A DNA stretch of 64,000 nt from JABDIP01 sp965237625 (GTDB lineage: Bacteria; Pseudomonadota; Alphaproteobacteria; DSM-16000; Inquilinaceae), in the NCBI GenBank assembly GCA_965237625.1, contig CBDEGD010000048.1, forward strand, positions 1 to 64,000, in the 5' to 3' direction. The stretch's first letter is position 1. Each line of letters begins with the position of its first letter. The notes under the pieces are model-generated. The model worked only from the letters and a program-made list of their open reading frames with translations, made no database searches and was not told where the DNA came from. A program made the translations under genes and the position numbers. Positions 1-8,001 of this stretch are shown piece by piece.

Positions 1-373
1 GCAAACCCAGCAACCCGGCCAGCAGCCAGAAGATGTTGATGGTGGTTCCGTCGGTGCTGGCGAAGGCGGTGCGCGCGGTGGCCGCGCCGGCCAGGGCGGC
101 GAGTGCGATTCCGGCCAGGCTCAGGCCGCGCAGCACCAACCACAGGCCGGCGAGGGCGTGAACCAGCGCCGGTGTCTCCGGCAGCGCATTGGCGCGTGCG
201 ACCAACTTGGCGCCGATCGATCCGGTCAGCGCCCGCGCTCTGGACAGTGCCGACTCGGCATCCCTGGCGGATGGCTCGGCGCTTTCGGTCTCGTAGTACC
301 GGACGGCCTCGGCATGCAGCCAGTCGGCCGTCGCCGGACGCCCGGCGCCCGCCCCCGTGACCTTGCCGATGGC
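1..373 (-). CDS. DUF2868 domain membrane protein, 3' part beyond window
   Basis: The reverse strand reads openly from about position 424 to the window edge. The translation has a soluble N-terminal stretch (DWLHAEAVRYYETE), then a hydrophobic segment (LAGLWLVLRGLSLAGIALAA) and the block DGTTINIFWLLAGLLGL. This layout, with two early membrane segments around a VN(V/I)FW-type motif, is what I know from DUF2868 proteins of unknown function. No ATG, GTG or TTG lies in frame between the upstream stop (425-427) and the first conserved residues, so the start is unresolved; it may be non-canonical or affected by an indel. The 3' end is off the window. The family call rests on motif recall. Confidence 0.55.
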
Positions 374-490
374 TGCCTCCCTTTCGCGATGCCCGACACA
401 AAATGTGCGGCCGGCCCGTGCATATCAAGCCGTCGGGCCCGGCCCAGCATTTTCCGGCAAGGGCGGTCAGGGACGCCGTTCGTAGACTTG

Positions 491-1327
491 CTATCTCCGT
501 GGCGGCCGCCCACCACCACCCGGAGGGCGCGGACCGCCGCCCTGGCCGCCACCTCCGCCCCCTGGGCCGGCGAAATCCTGGCTTACATCGCCCCAGTGGC
601 AGCGTGGATAGTAGGGGAAGCTGTCGGTGGCGAAATAGACGTATTGGCCGTTCACGTCACCGCCATTGCATTCATCCAGATTTCCCGAGCCGGCCCGGTA
701 TTCCCAGTCCTGCAGGTAGGTGCCGTCATGGCGGCCGCCGGGCGCGGTCGGTCGGGCGCCGGATTTCAGGACATAGCTCGGCTGCGCCTCAGCGCCGAGA
801 TAGTGGATCTCGAACCCGTCGGCGGCATAGCCGATATGGCTCGACGGGCTGACCGCCAGCAGGCCGACCGGCGCGCCGTGATAGTGGTACAGGCCGCGAT
901 TGTCCACATGGGCGTTGTTCTGGTCCATGCCCAGCGTGTCGGCGCTGCCCATGCCCTCCAGGTTCCAGCCCGAGGAGCGGTCGCGGCTGTGGCCGCGCGG
1001 GCTGGATGCATCGTACCAATCGGCGGTGCCGGGGCGGATCGGAATGCCGTTCAGGGCGATCCCCACGGTGGGGGTGTTCAGGGTCGGCCGGCTGTTGCGG
1101 GAGGGCGTCGCGTCGAAGCAATAGCGGATCGACTGACTCTGGAACCGGTTCGGGTTGCCCGAATTGGGGAAAGTGCCGATGTCGTGGTTGGGCACGCCGT
1201 TGGAGCTGATGCAGCGCTGCCCGCCCGGTTCGGTGATTTCTACCGACGGGGATTGCGCCAAGGCCCCAAAGGGGAGCGCACAGCCGGCGACGACGAGGAG
1301 TGCGGCGAGCAGCGTCTTGGGTGTCAT
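491..1327 (-). CDS. Secreted YHYH-domain protein
   Basis: A protein of about 278 residues with a signal peptide (MTPKTLLAALLVVAGCALPFGALAQ). I chose the ATG at 1327 because GGAAGGA precedes it at good spacing; the upstream in-frame start adds 16 residues before the signal. The centre carries the family motif GLYHYHG, preceded by MDQNNAHVDNRG, which marks the YHYH domain. YHYH proteins are exported and their biochemical role is not established. The C-terminus is a Gly/Pro/Arg-rich low-complexity tail (GGGGGGQGGG...). It is separated by 99 bp from the Lrp-type regulator on the same strand, with no sign of a shared operon. The export and domain calls are secure; the function is unknown. Confidence 0.85.
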   Translation of the reverse strand: MTPKTLLAALLVVAGCALPFGALAQSPSVEITEPGGQRCISSNGVPNHDIGTFPNSGNPNRFQSQSIRYCFDATPSRNSRPTLNTPTVGIALNGIPIRPGTADWYDASSPRGHSRDRSSGWNLEGMGSADTLGMDQNNAHVDNRGLYHYHGAPVGLLAVSPSSHIGYAADGFEIHYLGAEAQPSYVLKSGARPTAPGGRHDGTYLQDWEYRAGSGNLDECNGGDVNGQYVYFATDSFPYYPRCHWGDVSQDFAGPGGGGGGQGGGPRPPGGGGRPPRR

Positions 1328-1426
1328 TGCGGTCCTTCCGGGCGGGACGAGGAGCCCCAAAGGTAGGTCCGACATGTATCAGGAATATGCCGGGGCCCCC
1401 GGACACGGGCGCCAAAACCCGCAACG

Positions 1427-1888
1427 TCACGCATAGTCCAGCGGCAGGGAGGTCGTCTGCTTCAACCCTTCCATCACGAAGCTGGACGACACGTCGGACA
1501 GATCGATGCGGGCGATCAGGCGTTGATACAACGCATCGAAGGCCTTCATGTCGGGAACCACCGCATGCAGCAGATAGTCGGTATCGCCGGTCATGCGAAA
1601 GGCGCCGACGATCTCCGGGATGTCGGCGATCGCCTTGGAAAAGACCTCCGACCACTCCGGATTGTGCTTGTTGGTGCGCACGGCGATGAAGGCGGTCAGC
1701 CCGCAATTCAGCCGATCGGGATCCAGCAAGGCAACCCGGCCACGGATATAGCCATCCTCCTCCAGCCGGCGGATGCGGCGCCAGCACGGGTTCTTCGAAA
1801 GGCCGACCCGGTCCGCCAGATCGTTGATCGAAAGGCTGGCGTCTTCCTGCAGATGGGCCAGCAGCCGCCGGTCGATGGAATCAATCAT
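1427..1888 (-). CDS. Lrp/AsnC family transcriptional regulator
   Basis: A 153-residue protein with the usual Lrp/AsnC layout. The N-terminal helix-turn-helix runs through about residue 60 (DRRLLAHLQEDASLSINDLA, then VGLSKNPCWRRIRRLEEDGYI), and a C-terminal RAM/ligand-binding domain includes the GDTDYLLHAVV segment. Such proteins bind DNA as oligomers and respond to amino acids. A Cys in the recognition helix (NPCWRRI) is typical of many family members. It is divergent from the small membrane protein/amidotransferase pair at 2016-3042, so regulation of that pair is possible but unproven. The effector cannot be told from sequence. Confidence 0.93.
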   Translation of the reverse strand: MIDSIDRRLLAHLQEDASLSINDLADRVGLSKNPCWRRIRRLEEDGYIRGRVALLDPDRLNCGLTAFIAVRTNKHNPEWSEVFSKAIADIPEIVGAFRMTGDTDYLLHAVVPDMKAFDALYQRLIARIDLSDVSSSFVMEGLKQTTSLPLDYA

Positions 1889-2015
1889 CGTTTCAATTTA
1901 ATAACGTTTCATGGGACGATGTAACTGACTATTAGCAGAATCGCCGTATGATTGGGACCAATTTCCACAGCATCTCGGCTATTATGGCCGGAGATTCGTG
2001 GAGGAGGACCATCCG

Positions 2016-2279
2016 ATGACCGACCGCTTGCTGCGCGCCTTTACCGAACACCCGGCCTCCGTTGGCGAAAGCTATTGGGGGCATCTGGCGTTTGCACTCG
2101 GCTTCGCCGTCCGATTGTTGCTCGCCGGGTTGGCCGCCTTGGTCCATGCCCTGCTGCCCTTTCTCTTCAAGACCACCGCCAGCCGGCTGATCGCCGAGAT
2201 GGCCAGCAAGACAGGCCCGCGCCGGGCGAACGCAACCGCCAACAGTCCCTCCGCTGATGTGTCGCTGGGTCGCGTATAG
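2016..2279 (+). CDS. Small membrane protein (DUF6356-like)
   Basis: An 87-residue protein starting MTDRLLRAFTEHPASVGESYWGHLAFALG. The ATG at 2016 is preceded by a strong GGAGGAGG; the longer in-frame start at 1998 would swallow that ribosome-binding site. One or two hydrophobic segments (LAFALGFAVRLLLAGLAALV and HALLPFLF) indicate an inner-membrane protein. The opening FTEHPASVGESYWGHL is the signature I associate with the uncharacterised DUF6356 family. Its 3' end overlaps the next gene by 23 bp in another frame, which implies co-translation with the amidotransferase. The function is unknown. Confidence 0.8.
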   Translation: MTDRLLRAFTEHPASVGESYWGHLAFALGFAVRLLLAGLAALVHALLPFLFKTTASRLIAEMASKTGPRRANATANSPSADVSLGRV

Positions 2280-3042
2280 CGGTTCCCCGATCTATCTGGA
2301 GACTCTGGTCGCCGAGCCGGAGCACTCACTGATATCGCAGAGCGTCCAGGCGCTCGAGGCCAAGGCCGGGACCAATGGTGATGGCTTCGGGCTGGGCTGG
2401 TATGGCGATCATGCGGAGCCGGGGCTGTTCCGGGAGACCCTGCCGGCCTGGAGCGACGACAATCTGCTCTGCCTGTGCCGGCAGATCCGTTCCCGGCTGT
2501 TCTTCGCCCATGTGCGGGCCTCGACCGGCACCGCGACCACCCGGGCCAATTGCCATCCCTTCGCCGTCGGGCCGTGGCTGTTCATGCATAACGGCCAGAT
2601 CGGCGGCTATCGCGGGCTGCGCCGGGACATCGATGCACTGATTCCGGAGGAACTCTACGACCACCGTAACGGCACGACCGACAGCGAGGCGCTGTTCCTG
2701 TTGATGCAGGCGCGCGGCATGACGAACGATCCGGTCGGGGCGGCGGTGTCGACCTTGCGCACGGTGGCCGAGCTGCAGACCCGGCGCGGGATCGCCGCAC
2801 CCATCCGCTTCACGGCGGCGCTGTCCGACGGCAGGCGGCTCTTCGCGTTCCGCTGCTCCAGCGATCACAAGGCGCCCAGCCTCTACTATCGCACCGACCC
2901 CGACGGCGCGGTTACGGCGGTGTCGGAGCCGCTGGACGGCAATGGGGGCGAATGGGTCCCGGTTCCCGAAGGCCATGTGCTGATCGCCGAGCCGGGACGC
3001 GTCCCGTCGCTGCGGCCTTTGACGATCTGTCCCGTGGCCTGA
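2257..3042 (+). CDS. Class II glutamine amidotransferase (YafJ/EgtC type)
   Basis: A 261-residue protein beginning MCRWVAYSGSPIYLE. Cys2 would be the N-terminal nucleophile after Met removal, as in Ntn-type class II glutamine amidotransferases. Further family blocks are GDGFGLGWYG, FAHVRASTG and NCHPF, followed by the MHNGQIGGY segment. The length matches the single-domain YafJ/EgtC group rather than multidomain synthases. The related enzyme EgtC hydrolyses a gamma-glutamyl amide in ergothioneine synthesis, but no egtB or egtD is nearby, so the substrate remains open. It overlaps the small membrane protein upstream, and a strong hairpin terminator follows 10 bp after its stop. Confidence 0.9.
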   Translation: MCRWVAYSGSPIYLETLVAEPEHSLISQSVQALEAKAGTNGDGFGLGWYGDHAEPGLFRETLPAWSDDNLLCLCRQIRSRLFFAHVRASTGTATTRANCHPFAVGPWLFMHNGQIGGYRGLRRDIDALIPEELYDHRNGTTDSEALFLLMQARGMTNDPVGAAVSTLRTVAELQTRRGIAAPIRFTAALSDGRRLFAFRCSSDHKAPSLYYRTDPDGAVTAVSEPLDGNGGEWVPVPEGHVLIAEPGRVPSLRPLTICPVA

Positions 3043-3051
3043 CGACAGGCC

Positions 3052-3087
3052 AAAAAATACCCCGGCAAGAGCCGGGGTATTTTTTTC
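3052..3087. terminator. Bidirectional intrinsic terminator
   Basis: A 15-bp stem (AAAAAATACCCCGGC / GCCGGGGTATTTTTT) closes on a 4-nt AAGA loop. An A-tract on the left and a T-tract on the right allow it to end both the amidotransferase on the plus strand and the DUF2914 gene on the minus strand. Confidence 0.93.
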
Positions 3088-3119
3088 GTCGGGCGGACCA
3101 ACCGCCTGGACGAAACCTT

Positions 3120-3521
3120 CTACCGGTTCGCAGCGGGCTGCTTGCCGGTGTAGTTCAGCGTACGGGTAGTCAGGACATCGCCGGAATTATCGACGACCGA
3201 AACCGTCCAGGTTCCGACCCACTCCGGCACAAAGGCCTTGCTCGACCAAACGCGCCACCGCGGTCCGCCCACATCGAACGGCACTTCGGCGAACACGGTG
3301 CCGTTGTACTCCCAGCGGTGAACAACCCGCTGGCCGGCCATGTCACGAAGGTCGGTGTAGAAATAGACCTGTTCCTGGTCGTTAGACATCGTCCGCACGT
3401 GATTGATAGGCTCACGATCGACAACGTTTTCAGTAAACTGGGCACGGGCCACGCTACCATCAGCGGCCAAAGCTGGCGCCGCAATCAAAACGGCTGCAAT
3501 CGCCCCGAGAATCGCCTTCAT
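3120..3521 (-). CDS. Secreted DUF2914 domain protein
   Basis: About 133 residues with a cleavable signal peptide (MKAILGAIAAVLIAAPALAAD) followed by a single small domain. Its pattern ARAQFTENVVDREP...FYTDLRDMAGQ...HRWEYNG...SSKAF.PEWVGTWTVSVVD is the DUF2914 signature, a beta-sandwich-like domain of unknown role usually exported or membrane-anchored. I chose the ATG at 3521, with GGAG upstream, over the start five codons earlier. The gene stands alone between a bidirectional terminator and about 300 bp of AT-rich DNA that separates it from the alpha-galactosidase gene. Confidence 0.85.
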   Translation of the reverse strand: MKAILGAIAAVLIAAPALAADGSVARAQFTENVVDREPINHVRTMSNDQEQVYFYTDLRDMAGQRVVHRWEYNGTVFAEVPFDVGGPRWRVWSSKAFVPEWVGTWTVSVVDNSGDVLTTRTLNYTGKQPAANR

Positions 3522-3817
3522 CGTCGCACTCCACAAGTTAAAAGCGGTCCGAAAATAACTAGGTAAAAATAGTTAAGCAAGAATTAAATGAGGAGTGAAG
3601 GCGCTTTTATGTCTATTGCGAATATTTTATGTAAATCAAGAATATCTCTGGCCTGTTCCTAAATGCCGATACTACGATGATCATATCGCGCGTTCTGAAT
3701 TCGGCCGACGCCGGTTTTGGCGCCCGATTTAGGGCATATAATACAGAGGCTTAGAGGCAGATAACGCTCCCCGGCGGGACCGCGTCCGTCAGGCGGATTC
3801 CGCCTGGACATGAAGGA

Positions 3818-5950
3818 TCAGCGCAGATTCCGGCCATTGGGCGGCAGTTGAAGGCCGATCGACGTCAGCGCCGCGCCCGGCAGTACCAGCCCGTCCCCGG
3901 CCAGGGAGGTCAGCGCCGGGGTCGTCAGCCGCGCCCCTTCGGGTGCCGGAGCATCCAGCTTTACGCGATAGCTGCTAGCGGAGTCCAAGCCCGGAAGACG
4001 CAGCGGCGGCGGTATGCGGTAGGGGCCGGTCGTGGTCTGGTAGACGGCATAGAGAGCCTCGTCCGCGGTGGCATCGACGACACCCAAACCGGTCCGCCCG
4101 CTGCCGGCCCGGTCGTCCAGGCGCAGCACCGGGTTGCCGTGCAGCAAACCCCGAAAGTGCTTATGGCGCTCGATCCAGGATGCCAGCTCGGCGGTCTCGT
4201 GGTCGTCAAGTCCGGTGATGTCGAGCTCCAGCCCGAAATGGCCGAACAGGGCGACCGCCGCCCGGAAGGCCAGCGTTGCCCGACGCCCCGTGGTGTGCAC
4301 CGGCGACGGTCCGACATGGGCGCCCATCACCTCCGGTGGGAAGAAGCGCAGGAAACCGTGTTGAATCTGCACCCGCTCCAGCGGGTCGTTGCAGTCGCTG
4401 GGCCAATAGCGGTGGACATGGGGCAGAATGCCGTAATCGACGCGGGCACCGCCGGAGGAGCAGCTCTCGATCTCAACGGCCGGATGGGTCGCGCGGAGCC
4501 TTTCCAGCAGGGCATAGAGGGCCAGCGTCTGGCCGCTATAGGCGGCAACGCCACCGGATCCGGCAGGGGACAGGTCGCGGTTCATATCCCACTTCAGATA
4601 ACCGATCTCGTGATCGCGCAGCAGCCCGTCGAGCATCTGGTAGATGTGCTCTGACGCCTCGGGCCGGGTGAGGTCGAGAACGAGCTGGAACCGTCCAGTA
4701 CGGCGCGGCAGCGGATCCAGATGCAGGGCCCAATCCGGATGGGCGCGGTAGAGCTCGCTGTCCGGATTGATCATCTCGGGCTCGACCCACAGGCCGAACT
4801 CCATGCCCAGCCCCTTCACATGATCGATCAGCGGGGTCAGCCCGTTCGGATATTTGCGCGGATCGGGAGTCCAGTCGCCAAGCGACGATGTATCGTCATC
4901 GCGGGCGCCGAACCAGCCATCGTCCAGGACGAAGCGTTCCACGCCGATGGCCGCGGCCCGGTCGGCAAGCGTCTTGAGCCGATCCATCCGGTGGTCGAAA
5001 TAGACCGCTTCCCAGGTGTTCAGATGAACCGGGCGTGGCTTCATGGCGCCGCCCGGCCAGTGGAGCATCCGGGACCGGACGAAGCCGTGAAAGGCGTTCG
5101 CCAGCCCATTCAGCCCGTCAGCAGCATAGGCCGCATAGGCGGTCGGCGATTGGTAGGTGGCGCCGGGTTTCAGGGTCACCTCGCCGGGCTTGAGCAATTC
5201 GCCGAGCTGGACCTGCCGGGTGCCGTCGACGCTCGTCTCCACGGAAAGCGCGTGGTTGCCGCTCCAGCCAAGATGAAAGCCCCAGACCTCGCCGGCCGCC
5301 TCGCCAAAGCCCGGCTCGCCGACGATCAGACCGGGAAAGGCATCATGGGAGGTCCGCCCGCGACGGTTCTCGCGCAGGAACACGCCCTGGCCGAATGTCA
5401 GCCGGCGTTCCTGAAACTCCCGGCCCCATTGCCCGTCGAATACGAGGCCATGCCCGGCCTCGGCCGGGACACAAAAGGCGCCGGCGGCGCACCAGGCAAG
5501 GTGATAGGGTGTGTCGCCGGAATTGGTCAGGCTGGCATGCCGGGAAATGACCCCGCTGGCTGGGTCGAGTTCCAATCGGAGCACCATGCGCAGCGCCGCA
5601 TTCGGCTCTTCGAGCGCGATCGTCAGCCCGCCCCCATCCTTCGGGTCATGCCGATCGATGGTGTCGATCTGGAAGGCGGTGGCCCATTGGCCGCCATCGG
5701 ACCGGGCGCCGGAAATGGCCGGCCTGCCAAAGGCTCCGAGACCGGTCTCCGGCATCAGGCTGGGCGGGGTGTCTTCGTCCAGTGCGTTCTTGGGCACCGG
5801 CCGCGTCTGGGCATCGGCCAACCCCGCCAGATCGACGCCGTCGGGAAGGCGCGCGCCCCAATGGCATGCGCGCGGCATGCCGGGGCCGCGCGCATCGATC
5901 ACCAGGCTGGACCGCACTCCGTCCAGCCTGTAGAGACCGCCTTTCGCCAA
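3818..5950 (-). CDS. GH36 alpha-galactosidase
   Basis: A 710-residue cytoplasmic glycoside hydrolase releasing terminal alpha-1,6-galactose from melibiose- or raffinose-type sugars. It has an N-terminal beta-supersandwich (about 1-290), a TIM barrel (about 290-600) and a C-terminal beta domain. Diagnostic blocks are FVLDDGWFGARDDD, GLWVEPEMINPDS, LKWDMNRD (nucleophile Asp455) and WPSDCNDPLERVQIQHG (acid/base Asp519). The 64-residue spacing between the catalytic Asp residues fits the family. There is no signal peptide, so the sugar must be imported first. It is the last gene of the minus-strand operon 9240 to 3818, with 13 bp between it and the permease gene, which fits import followed by hydrolysis. 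Confidence 0.95.
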   Translation of the reverse strand: MAKGGLYRLDGVRSSLVIDARGPGMPRACHWGARLPDGVDLAGLADAQTRPVPKNALDEDTPPSLMPETGLGAFGRPAISGARSDGGQWATAFQIDTIDRHDPKDGGGLTIALEEPNAALRMVLRLELDPASGVISRHASLTNSGDTPYHLAWCAAGAFCVPAEAGHGLVFDGQWGREFQERRLTFGQGVFLRENRRGRTSHDAFPGLIVGEPGFGEAAGEVWGFHLGWSGNHALSVETSVDGTRQVQLGELLKPGEVTLKPGATYQSPTAYAAYAADGLNGLANAFHGFVRSRMLHWPGGAMKPRPVHLNTWEAVYFDHRMDRLKTLADRAAAIGVERFVLDDGWFGARDDDTSSLGDWTPDPRKYPNGLTPLIDHVKGLGMEFGLWVEPEMINPDSELYRAHPDWALHLDPLPRRTGRFQLVLDLTRPEASEHIYQMLDGLLRDHEIGYLKWDMNRDLSPAGSGGVAAYSGQTLALYALLERLRATHPAVEIESCSSGGARVDYGILPHVHRYWPSDCNDPLERVQIQHGFLRFFPPEVMGAHVGPSPVHTTGRRATLAFRAAVALFGHFGLELDITGLDDHETAELASWIERHKHFRGLLHGNPVLRLDDRAGSGRTGLGVVDATADEALYAVYQTTTGPYRIPPPLRLPGLDSASSYRVKLDAPAPEGARLTTPALTSLAGDGLVLPGAALTSIGLQLPPNGRNLR

Positions 5951-5963
5951 GTCAGCCGCCTAC

Positions 5964-6956
5964 TTAGCCTTTCACGCCGCCAAGCGTCAGCCCGGCGATG
6001 AAGTGGCGCTGCATGATGAAGAACATCGCCACCGGCGGCAGGGCCGCCACGATCGAGCCGGCGGAGATCAGGTTCCACGACCCGACCCACTGGCCGCGCA
6101 GGGCCTGGATGCCGGCGGTGATCGGCTGGGCGTTGTCGCTCTGCACCAGCACCAGGGCCCAGAAATAGTCGTTCCAGATGAAGGTGAAGATCAGCACCGA
6201 CAGGGCGGCCAGGGCGGGCCGCATCAGCGGCATCACCACATACCAGAACAGCTCGAACTCGTTCGCGCCCTCCATTCGAGCCGCCTCGATCAGCTCATAG
6301 GGCAGCGCCTTGATGAAGTTGCGCATGAACAAGGTGCAGAAACCGGCCTGGAACGCGATGTGGAACACGATCAGGGCGAACACGGTGTCGTACAGCCCCG
6401 TGGCGATGGTCAGATTGCGGACCGGGATCATCAGGATCTGGAAGGGGATGAAGTTCCCGGCGATGAACATCGCGAACAGAAAGATCGTGGCGCTCGCCTT
6501 GATCCGGGACAGCAGCCACCAGAGCGCGCCGGCGACGAGGACCGACACCAGGGCGATCATCACCCCGGCCGCCCCTTCCAAAGGAAGGCTGAGCAGGATC
6601 ACGGCCACCACCGGAACGATCGCGACGCCGAACTTGAACCGGTAATTGGCCAGCGCGAAGCCGGCCATGGTCGCAATGCAAACCGCGCCTATGGCGGTCG
6701 GCACGGTGATCATGATGCTGTTGAGCAAATACTTGCCCATCGGCGTCCGGGTGAATACCTCGCCGTAATTTTCGATCAGATGGAAGTCGGTCGGCCAACC
6801 CCAGTAATTGCCGTTGGTGATGTCCTGCAGGCTGCGGATGCTGGTCAGCATGACCGCCAGCAGCGGCAGCAGCCAGATGAACAGCACGACCCAGATACCG
6901 ACGCGATAGGAAACCTGGAACGATGGGCTGCGGGTCTTGATGGGTGCTGGAAACAT
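5964..6956 (-). CDS. Sugar ABC transporter permease, MalG type, with extra membrane insert
   Basis: A 330-residue inner-membrane permease of the CUT1 family, the MalG-side half of the alpha-galactoside importer. The EAA loop that contacts the ATPase is clear (ELIEAARMEGANEFELFWYVVMPLMRP, about residues 221-247). The end LTLGGVKG is the usual MalG terminus. Oddity: between the second and third canonical helices (about residues 111-150) there are two additional strongly hydrophobic stretches (VVAVILLSLP and VMIALVSVLVAGALWWLL), making it about 40-50 residues longer than usual homologues. It lies 13 bp downstream of the MalF-type gene. Confidence 0.93.
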   Translation of the reverse strand: MFPAPIKTRSPSFQVSYRVGIWVVLFIWLLPLLAVMLTSIRSLQDITNGNYWGWPTDFHLIENYGEVFTRTPMGKYLLNSIMITVPTAIGAVCIATMAGFALANYRFKFGVAIVPVVAVILLSLPLEGAAGVMIALVSVLVAGALWWLLSRIKASATIFLFAMFIAGNFIPFQILMIPVRNLTIATGLYDTVFALIVFHIAFQAGFCTLFMRNFIKALPYELIEAARMEGANEFELFWYVVMPLMRPALAALSVLIFTFIWNDYFWALVLVQSDNAQPITAGIQALRGQWVGSWNLISAGSIVAALPPVAMFFIMQRHFIAGLTLGGVKG

Positions 6957-6969
6957 GGCGCGGCCTCCG

Positions 6970-7935
6970 CTAGCGCTCTGTGCGCAACATGCGCGTCAGG
7001 AAATAAGTGATGTAGACGCTCATGATCATGAACAGCACGACCGCCACCGCGGCGCCGTAGCCGACACGATTGTTGAACAGAGCCTCGCGGACCATTTTGA
7101 ACGCCAGCACTGTGGACGAACCGTAGGGGCCGCCATTGGTCATGATCGCGACCAGATCGAAACTGCGCAGGGCGCCGATCACCGTCACCACCACCGCCAG
7201 GAATGTCGCCGGGCGGAGCTGCGGCAGGATGACGTTCCACAGCATGGTCCAACCCTTGGCGCCGTCCAGCCGCCCGGCCTCGATCTGCTCGGGATTGATG
7301 TTATTGAGCCCGGTCAGGTACAGGATCATGCAATAGGCGGTCTGCGGCCACAGCCCGGCGACGATGATCGCGATCGTCACGTAGTTTTCGCTCGACAGCG
7401 GCGAGATCGTGTCGAGGCCGATCGCCTGCAGCGCCACGTTCAGCAAGCCGAAGGACGGGTCGTAAAACCAGCTGAACACGAGGCCGACGACCACCTGGGA
7501 GATGACGAAGGGGAAGAAGAACAGCGACTTGATCAAGCGAATGCCGAAGATCGTCTGGTTCAGGAAAAGCGCGATGGCCAGACCGAATACCGGGGCCAGC
7601 ATGAAGAAGAACAGCCATAGGATATTGTTCCAGATCGCGGTCCCGAAGCTCTCATCCCACAGGATCAGCTCTTCGTAGTTACCCAGCCCGATGAAGAACG
7701 GATCGCTGATCCCGTCCCAATCGTGAAAGCTGATCCAGATGCTGTTCACGATCGGATAGATCACATAGATGCTGAACAGGATCAGCGCCGGTGCGATGAA
7801 CACAATGGGCGCGATGCTCATCTGATTCCGTCGGAATGCCGCCCGGCATGTCGCGACGAAATCGGCCTCTTCTTCTACTAAGGATTGTGCCCCGGCGACT
7901 GCGACTCCGCCCGGCCTATTGATATCCGACATCAC
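6970..7935 (-). CDS. Sugar ABC transporter permease, MalF type
   Basis: A 321-residue inner-membrane permease of the CUT1 sugar family, partner of the downstream MalG-type protein. Six hydrophobic segments follow a 40-residue cytoplasmic N-terminus; the first is IVFIAPALILFSIYVIYPIV. The EAA loop reads EAGRLDGAKGWTMLWNVILPQLRP (about residues 223-246). The gene lies 66 bp after the binding-protein gene in the same operon. No ATP-binding subunit is encoded in the operon, so the complex would have to borrow a shared MsmK/UgpC-like ATPase. Alpha-galactoside as substrate is inferred from the neighbouring GH36 enzyme. Confidence 0.93.
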   Translation of the reverse strand: MMSDINRPGGVAVAGAQSLVEEEADFVATCRAAFRRNQMSIAPIVFIAPALILFSIYVIYPIVNSIWISFHDWDGISDPFFIGLGNYEELILWDESFGTAIWNNILWLFFFMLAPVFGLAIALFLNQTIFGIRLIKSLFFFPFVISQVVVGLVFSWFYDPSFGLLNVALQAIGLDTISPLSSENYVTIAIIVAGLWPQTAYCMILYLTGLNNINPEQIEAGRLDGAKGWTMLWNVILPQLRPATFLAVVVTVIGALRSFDLVAIMTNGGPYGSSTVLAFKMVREALFNNRVGYGAAVAVVLFMIMSVYITYFLTRMLRTER

Positions 7936-8001
7936 ATTCCCCGAAACCTGTCATGCAGGGAGTAGGCTGGGGGCGCCGTTTCCGACGCCCCCGCCGGTCG
8001 T

